Source of the DNA: Pyrrhosoma nymphula
Lineage: Eukaryota; Arthropoda; Insecta; Odonata; Coenagrionidae
Direction of reading: 5' to 3'
Assembly (NCBI GenBank): GCA_963573305.1
Contig: OY754329.1
Coordinates: 19,931,200-19,995,199 of the forward strand
DNA length: 64,000 nt
Below are positions 57,786 through 64,000 of the stretch, piece after piece. Every line of letters begins with the position of its first letter. Position 1 is the first letter of the stretch. The position numbers and the translations under genes were made by a program. The notes under the pieces are model-generated. The model did no database searches. It was not told the origin of the DNA and saw nothing but the letters and a program-made list of their open reading frames with translations.

Positions 57786-60700
57786 TACATGACTGCAACC
57801 TATAACTACCCCAAAAAAATTTTCCAATCGCTGACATAATCTTAGGCTGTGTAGCAGAAAAATTCCAAATGGAAATATAAATGAAGACCTGTGGAAGACC
57901 TTAAGTTCATGTATCTTTTTTATAAGACCACCATTAAAATTGCTTTAAAAACCTAATTCAGCAAGGATATATTATTAAGGATGGAGATTATTTGTTACTT
58001 TCTACCCCATGGGGAAAGACATCGTATGTGTATTTAACTAAAATTATCTCATAATGAAAAGATCAAAAGAAGCAGGGAGAATCATTAAATTAGGTTCTTG
58101 GTCTGGGACAGTGGATTTGTTTCATAAGCTCTCACCTTGCATGCCGTATTGCTGGTTGAATGTCACCCTTGCACTTATGACATCTTCTTTCTTCCTCCAT
58201 TAGAGCTGTGATTGGGTTGTTCCAAATCTTTATTGTGATGCAAGCAAATTGATCAAGTTCAATAGATGCCAGGAAGTGGTTGCGTGGATTTCATTATGCA
58301 CCAAAATTTGCTCATAATGTTTACATGTCAGACTCAGCTGAAAATATTTTTGTGATTTGTAAATGTTTTTTTTATGTACTTAACAAAATATCTAATGATA
58401 GTTTTGGTGACACTATTTTCTTACTGATCCTGAAATAGGCAGAAGTTAGGAGTTGACTCAAATTAAAGGAAACTTTTTCTTAATAAAAAATACAGCCAGG
58501 AGTGATGTTGTGGCCTGGATTGAATTAACTGGAAAAGCCAGAATTTTTTGTATAAAATATGTAGATATATTTGTTATATTAAAATCTTAATTTCTGTTCT
58601 TTGTCCTGAGGAAACTAAGGAGAGTTTTGCTCCACAAATAGCAGGTGTTCTTCCTGTTATTGGATAATATAATTGGTCCTTATTGCCAATAACAATACTT
58701 TAAATAGTTATGAGATATGTATTGCACATGTAAATGATACCTGAGAGACCACCTTTGAATCCCTATTAATCTTAATGATTTCTTTGCAAGATTTTCCTGG
58801 CTTAAGTATGTGGTTGTGACTTTGGTTTTTGGGGTATATAATGAGATAAAAAAGGCTTTATTAAAACAAATAGCTGTGAAATGCATTTGGTGGTGCATTT
58901 TGTACTCCTTCCTGGCATTATTTTGTAAACCTAAAACAGTGCATGCAACATTACTCGGGATTTTTTGGGAATTTGTTTTTTGTTTATTTCTATGAATATG
59001 AAATATGTATGTACATAACTTAAAATTTCAAGGGAAGTTTTTGCAGTTGCCTGAATTTTCAAAGCAAGCCAGTGTTGTCTGTGGGTATACCTTGTGTGTT
59101 GTGTTGTGGCAGAATTTAGATGTGTTTGTTGCTTGTAGTGGAAAATAGGAATCTGGGCATGGGTCTATCTTTATTCTAGTATTCTATTGCCTTTTTGACT
59201 TTGATTTCATCTTTCTCTACTGTTTTAGCTCTTAAATTCTACAACTTAATGCAGTAAAAGCCCATATCAGGAACATTTGTCATATCAGCGTGTTATTTGG
59301 TTTAAGTGGTCTTCGAATAGGGTTAGCTTTCGTATTTGTTGTCATTGTCAGAATGAGTTTTTCAGGTCAAAATTCATTTACTTTTGTTTTATTTTGAAAT
59401 TAAAATTCCCAAAATATGTTGATGGTGATATTTACCTTAAAATGCCATTGATGTTGGACAAGGATGTAGCATTCATGACAAGTATGTAGTAAGTATTCAA
59501 ATACGTGCATAGTACCTATGTCATGGTTAAGGGTAATCAAATGGTAAGCGATGGAAAATATAAGGCCAGTAAATTACTTAATAAGGAGGGTCCATCGCAA
59601 AGACAAAAATTAAAACCTTATGATCTAATAATAATAGAATTGGTAAAATTTTATTGTGGATGTAGTTATGCATGCAGCTTTTGATATCTGCATAATGATT
59701 GCTGGGGATTTTTTCTGTTTAGGGATTTTTTCAATATCAGGGCTGTTACTGCAGCCCTGTACTATTCTTCATGTTGCACTGTTGCATTATTTATTGGGAA
59801 GCAATAAGGCCATTGTTGTGGGAATTAATTCATCAACTGTAGCTTCTACATGCATTCAACATTCTCCTTGTGTTTGGGTACAGTTTCTCTTTCTTGCCTA
59901 TGGAATGTTTCGAGGCAAGTGTACTTGTAGAAGATGGGCTAAGTAAGTATTTTTTGCAGTTTATATTTAATGCCATACCCTGCTTACATCATCTCCACTT
60001 AGAGAAATTCTATTGTTTTGGATTCTTTAGTCATCATATTTAGTCTTGTGTATTGTGGTTTCTAGCATTTTGTAGACTGAGTTCAATTATTTCATCCAAT
60101 TGTGAAACTTCATTCATACGTGCATACAACTTCAGAATGCTTAATTTATATGTTGTTTGTGCTGCTTATTTGTATTCGACGATATAATGAGCCATCTATC
60201 TTAGGTTATTTTTTACAAAGGATTATCAATTTGGTAACAGTTTTATAATTCTGCTATTGCCCCATTTTTCTTTGTGATTTCTATAGATTGGAAAGATACA
60301 CTCTGTATTGTTAGCCCAATTTTTTACCTTAAGTGTATGTTGTTGTTATTGCTTACGTAGTATGTGATAGGTCATATTTGGCAATGACTAATTGTTCTTG
60401 GTTATGACTAAAATTTATATTTATGGCCAAATCTTTGTTGTTGATTTTTGTCATATATCAAAACTGTGCCGTTGCTGTAGTCTTATGAATTAATGATGAA
60501 CATCTTAATTCAAATTTCTCTGCGCATGCTGTAGTTCCCTTCTTCCTCATAAATGAAACAAACTAATTTCTGTGTGCGTAGTTGATGCACAAGAGGATGC
60601 ATTTGATGAGGTGACATAATATACTAAAAGAAAAAGCACTACAAGAAAACATATCAGTACACAAGGAAGAAGAATAAATAGGTCTGGCCTCTATTTCGTT

Positions 60701-60841
60701 CACCGGTTCTAAGTTGTGTAGCTCATGTGTGGTTGCATTTTCAATAAGTTTCCTTGCAAGGCCTACATTTATGTTTATCTAAAACTGCAGTCATAAGATA
60801 TGGCCACATGGACTCAACAAGAAAACTTCCCTTGAAGAATC

Positions 60842-61030
60842 AGGTTGGTGTGATGGCTGGAGTTGTGGCTTCCCAACCTGGATTCAAACCTTAGCTGCTG
60901 TGAATATTTTTCAGTAGAAGCCCAATCCTTACTTGAATATGAGGACCCTCTGGAGTGTTCATTGAGGGCAACGCTGTGCCCCATGGGACACGAAACTGTG
61001 TATCCCTTTGTGCATTTCTTTTTACAGTAG
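60842..61030 (+). mobile_element. tRNA-like SINE in the last Ack intron
   Basis: GGTGTGATGGCTGGAG (A-box-like) and CCTGGATTCAAACCTTAG (B box) spaced as in a tRNA, followed by a body lacking an ORF and ending near TTTCTTTTTAC. Confidence 0.45.
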
Positions 61031-61314
61031 TCCAATAGTGATGCTAGGTTTATCTCTACTGTTCTTCTGTTCCATCTTGAGGAAAGAAGTCTGCCTAAAT
61101 GAACTATCCACCTACCCTTAATGGTATGTCCAAGTGGCCTTAGATCCCTGTTAGCTTCCCCTATTATTTACCCACTGCCATTTCTACAACTTCCCCATTC
61201 ATGTCAATCCACCCCAGATTTTTCTGTTAGGTATGGTTTTATTAATATTTATGCAATGTGAAATGTAGCCGAGGCACCGTAGTTAAAAATGAACTGAGTA
61301 CGTATTTGTGACTA

Positions 61315-61659
61315 CAGTAGACCCCCACTTTACGATGGCAATCAGTTCCATAGGACCGTACGTAATGTGAATGCCATTGTAAAGTGAATCAGTATATTAT
61401 CGGACGACAGATCGGAAAACTACATCATCACATCATATCATTAAATATGTGAATGTTGCTATGATAAAAAAACCCATCCGTTAACAAATAAGGCTTAGAA
61501 TACTGGATGAATAACAAATTATGGGCGCAAAAAAATGGTTGAAATGAGAAATTTTAAAGGGTGAGCGCAAAATCAGAGCGCTTTGCGTGCTATCCTAGCA
61601 TGCAGATCGTAAAGTGAATTCATCATAAAGTGAACCCATTGTAAAGTGGGGGTCCACTG
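61315..61659. mobile_element. pogo-like MITE
   Basis: TA flanks; TIRs CAGTAGACCCCCACTTTACG and GTAAAGTGGGGGTCCACTG. CAGTRGACCCCC.CTT.ACG is the pogo/Tigger terminal signature. 345 bp, non-coding, in the last Ack intron. Confidence 0.75.
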
Positions 61660-62812
61660 TACTTGATTTATGGTGAACATTTATAGAAAGGAGGGATAAC
61701 AGATTTTAGGTAAAGCAACACTCATCTATGGTTAAGGAAATAGATCCCATGTAGGATACAGCATATCAAGAAATAAGAAGAAAAGACAGAATTTGTGTGA
61801 AGGTGGGCACCTTTTCACGTTAAGAACAGGTTGCCCTTGTTTATGGCTAAATTTAGAGGGCAGTTCTCGCAACTTTGAGCCTTAATTACAGTTTGAGACC
61901 ATTTCTCGGTTGCATTCGATAGCCAGATGCAAACATTCAGGGCCAGTTACCACACTCATGGATAGGCTACCAAAATTGAGGACCAGATTCTATGATTAAG
62001 GGTCAATGGGAGTAATTCAAGACTAGATACTGCAATGAAGGATCTGTCCTGTGCAAGGATGTGTTAATGCCTGGATGAGCAAGAGAGTTTACCATTTTTT
62101 TAATTGCAGAATCTGATAGAATTTGCAAAATAAAAAGACACGTATTTTCCGTTTTTCAATCTGTCACCTAGTTCTCGAGTTATAAGCGATGAAAAACATC
62201 CCTTCGCCCAATCAAAATCGGCTGTGCTAGGAGCTGTGTAGGCAGACCTCCCCTCTCTCCCCTCCTCTCCCCAACTCCACCCCCACTCCACTCCCCAAAA
62301 CAGCCAATGAGAGGAGGTGGAAGCCAATGAGGGGAGGTGGATGATGTAGAAGGTCTCAGCGCAGCTCATTCGATGGGCGTCACCTTTGCGTATTTTAATT
62401 TTCAATTTATGAGTGAATGGCTACGGTTAGAAGATTGCTTTTTTCACTGAAATTCGTCTTTTGTTTCCATCTAACTATTTAGTGATTAAATAGCAATTTC
62501 GGTTCAGAGTAAACACCCCTGAATCTTGATGCTGTAAATGACATGTCATATAGCAACTTGTGTGACCTGGATGATGCGAAAGAGGTTGGAAGTTTGTTTG
62601 AACACTTGTCATGGATCATTTTTCTTGCATTAGTCATTTGTCTCTTTGCACATTATTGTTGAGGACATGTGATGATGTAATGCATAAGTTTTCTGCTCTT
62701 TAGAAACAGATAAAGTTTAGTGGTTAAAGAGCATAACTGGTAGAAAGATTGGATGAGTTTCGCCATTTTTTGTTCATTTTTTTAACACCAAAATGGTCAA
62801 TCCTTTTTCAAG

Positions 62813-62915
62813 GTTGGGGCTTGCTTCGAGACTTCAGTGTGAGAATGCTCTTCAGAAGTCGAACTGGAATTTGGAGGTGGCAGCATCTTCGCTGCTGGAG
62901 AATGTGAAAAGTTGA
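62813..62915 (+). CDS. Ack: Ack last coding exon: UBA second half and stop
   Basis: Acceptor cctttttcaag. The first G completes Arg, then LGLASRLQCENALQKSNWNL, EVAASSLLENVKS and a TGA at 62913-62915. This corresponds to the TNK2 ending GLGLRPRGECHKVLEMFDWN and completes the ubiquitin-binding UBA domain that controls Ack turnover. It lies 6.5 kb beyond the preceding exon and is too short to stand out as an ORF; it was found from the expected sequence and phase. Confidence 0.93.
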
Positions 62916-63660
62916 TTTGCCTTTGGCAGGAGGATTTAGCCTTGCCCATTTAAGGAAGCACAATCGTATTTCTATAGGTGTCATGTTCGTTAAAAAAATG
63001 ACTGATGATGATAATACTCTTTTTTATTTAAATATTGTGCTCCAAATCCTTGTGATTGTTTTTATGTTATTCGTGTCCTGCATGTTTTAGCATCGCTTTG
63101 TGATAGGGAATGTTTATTATTATGTATTTCATCATTTAAGTGTACCTACATTCCATCTTCCGTGGTCAAGTATCACCTTGGTCTTAGGATTGTGTATACA
63201 TCACGCTGCAAACTTCTTCATATACATATACAGACACGCATTAGGCTGTTTCTTTTTGTTATTCCTGCATGGAAATATCGTGTGAATGTGCATTTGATGA
63301 TGGTCGTGAGCATTCAAAAAACTTAGTGAAGCATGCATGTTGTTTACAAAGCATGTGTGAGCGTGTGTTGGAATTACACTCTCTCAGCTTGAATGTGAAT
63401 TTGAAGTCAAAATTATGTGTCGCTGTGCATAGGATTGTGTTGATTAATTACCTAATCGTTAGATTTGCTTGTACTTCGTTTTATTTTGCTCTTATTTAAA
63501 AACATTTTGAAAGGCAGTTATCTTTTTCTGAAAGAGAGATGCAAATTTTTTTATGGTCTGATATTCAGATTGTTGTAATTTTATAATTCTCCCGAGGGCA
63601 ATGGTATTCTTCTGCCGTGTCAGTCTCTCGGTGCACTTTATCAAATTAATAAAATCTGTC
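62916..63660 (+). promoter_or_regulatory. Ack: Probable Ack 3' UTR with candidate poly(A) signal
   Basis: AT-rich sequence directly downstream of the Ack stop codon without any convincing ORF. The first clear AATAAA on the + strand is at 63648-63653, in AATTAATAAAATCTG. This is the best visible candidate for the transcript end; the true cleavage site cannot be read from sequence alone. Confidence 0.4.
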
Positions 63661-64000
63661 ATGAGTAAATAGTGATTTGTGATGCATTTGTATGCCATAT
63701 TTATGAAAGAACTGTGAAGACTTTGTGCATTTGGAATTTACCTATCATTTTCTGAATGTTTTGCTTGAAGGAAAGCTGTCCAATTCCTTTTCCTCTTCGT
63801 TTCTCCTGTCGTTTTCATGGATGCGCCTCTAATAAGGTATTATTTTTTAATGCCCTCGTAGTGCCTTACTGACATTGAAATTTTTACCATCACATTTTTA
63901 AAAACATTTTCCTCAGAATGAGTCTTGGAAACTGATTATATTGTAGATATGTATAAAAGCTGATGCATAAAAGAATTTGACAATTTTTATCATTGAATAT

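Noticed and set aside
1..64000. CRISPR arrays, rRNA, operon structure, endogenous virus genes
   Set aside because: Looked for and not seen; the window is eukaryotic nuclear DNA with no regularly spaced repeats, rRNA motifs or viral gag/env-like proteins.

Overview
The window is arthropod (most likely insect) nuclear DNA: AT-rich, with one protein-coding gene spread over more than 27 kb by large introns and the rest occupied by degraded transposons. The species cannot be fixed from sequence alone. A repeat-rich genome and Jockey/CR1-, RTE- and Penelope-type retroelements fit a large insect genome. No bacterial, organellar or viral genes were seen.

The real gene is on the + strand from 35.1 kb to about 63.65 kb: the C-terminal 831 codons of an Ack/TNK2-type non-receptor tyrosine kinase. 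Eight exons join with compatible phases and all but one boundary show GT..AG with good context. They encode, in order, the kinase C-lobe from the DFG motif, an SH3 domain, a CRIB (Cdc42/Rac binding) motif, a long proline-rich tail with an LIDLSEED-type clathrin-like motif and a DPF motif, and a C-terminal UBA domain. The kinase N-lobe and N-terminus are not visible upstream and probably lie before base 1 or in exons too diverged to spot. A possible second, small minus-strand transcription unit lies at 24.4-27.6 kb (weak).

Region 0-34 kb is transposon debris. It holds Penelope-like retroelement (PLE) fragments with GIY-YIG endonuclease (19.9-20.4 and 28.0-28.3 kb), non-LTR retrotransposon 3' halves (16.4-17.0, 30.9-31.5, 14.2-15.1, 25.3-25.9 kb), a full-length tRNA-derived SINE with a 10-bp target-site duplication (7.4 kb), three copies of a TTAA-flanked MITE, several long fold-back elements, and a 286-bp G/T-only pentanucleotide array sealed between 160-bp inverted arms. 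Ack introns hold more: paired TTAA MITEs, a deleted mariner, a hAT relic with a BED finger, a pogo-like MITE and RTE-type LINE relics.

The most interesting signal is that five or six unrelated fold-back repeats, plus the PLE, carry at equivalent places a sequence that folds like a minimal type I hammerhead ribozyme: CUGANGA, one extra base, a perfect stem II, GAAA, a tiny palindromic stem III, then a stem I closing the motif. Two sit in a PLE terminus. The others may be PLE remnants or small non-autonomous retrozyme-like elements. This is inferred by eye and needs a covariance-model search and a cleavage test.
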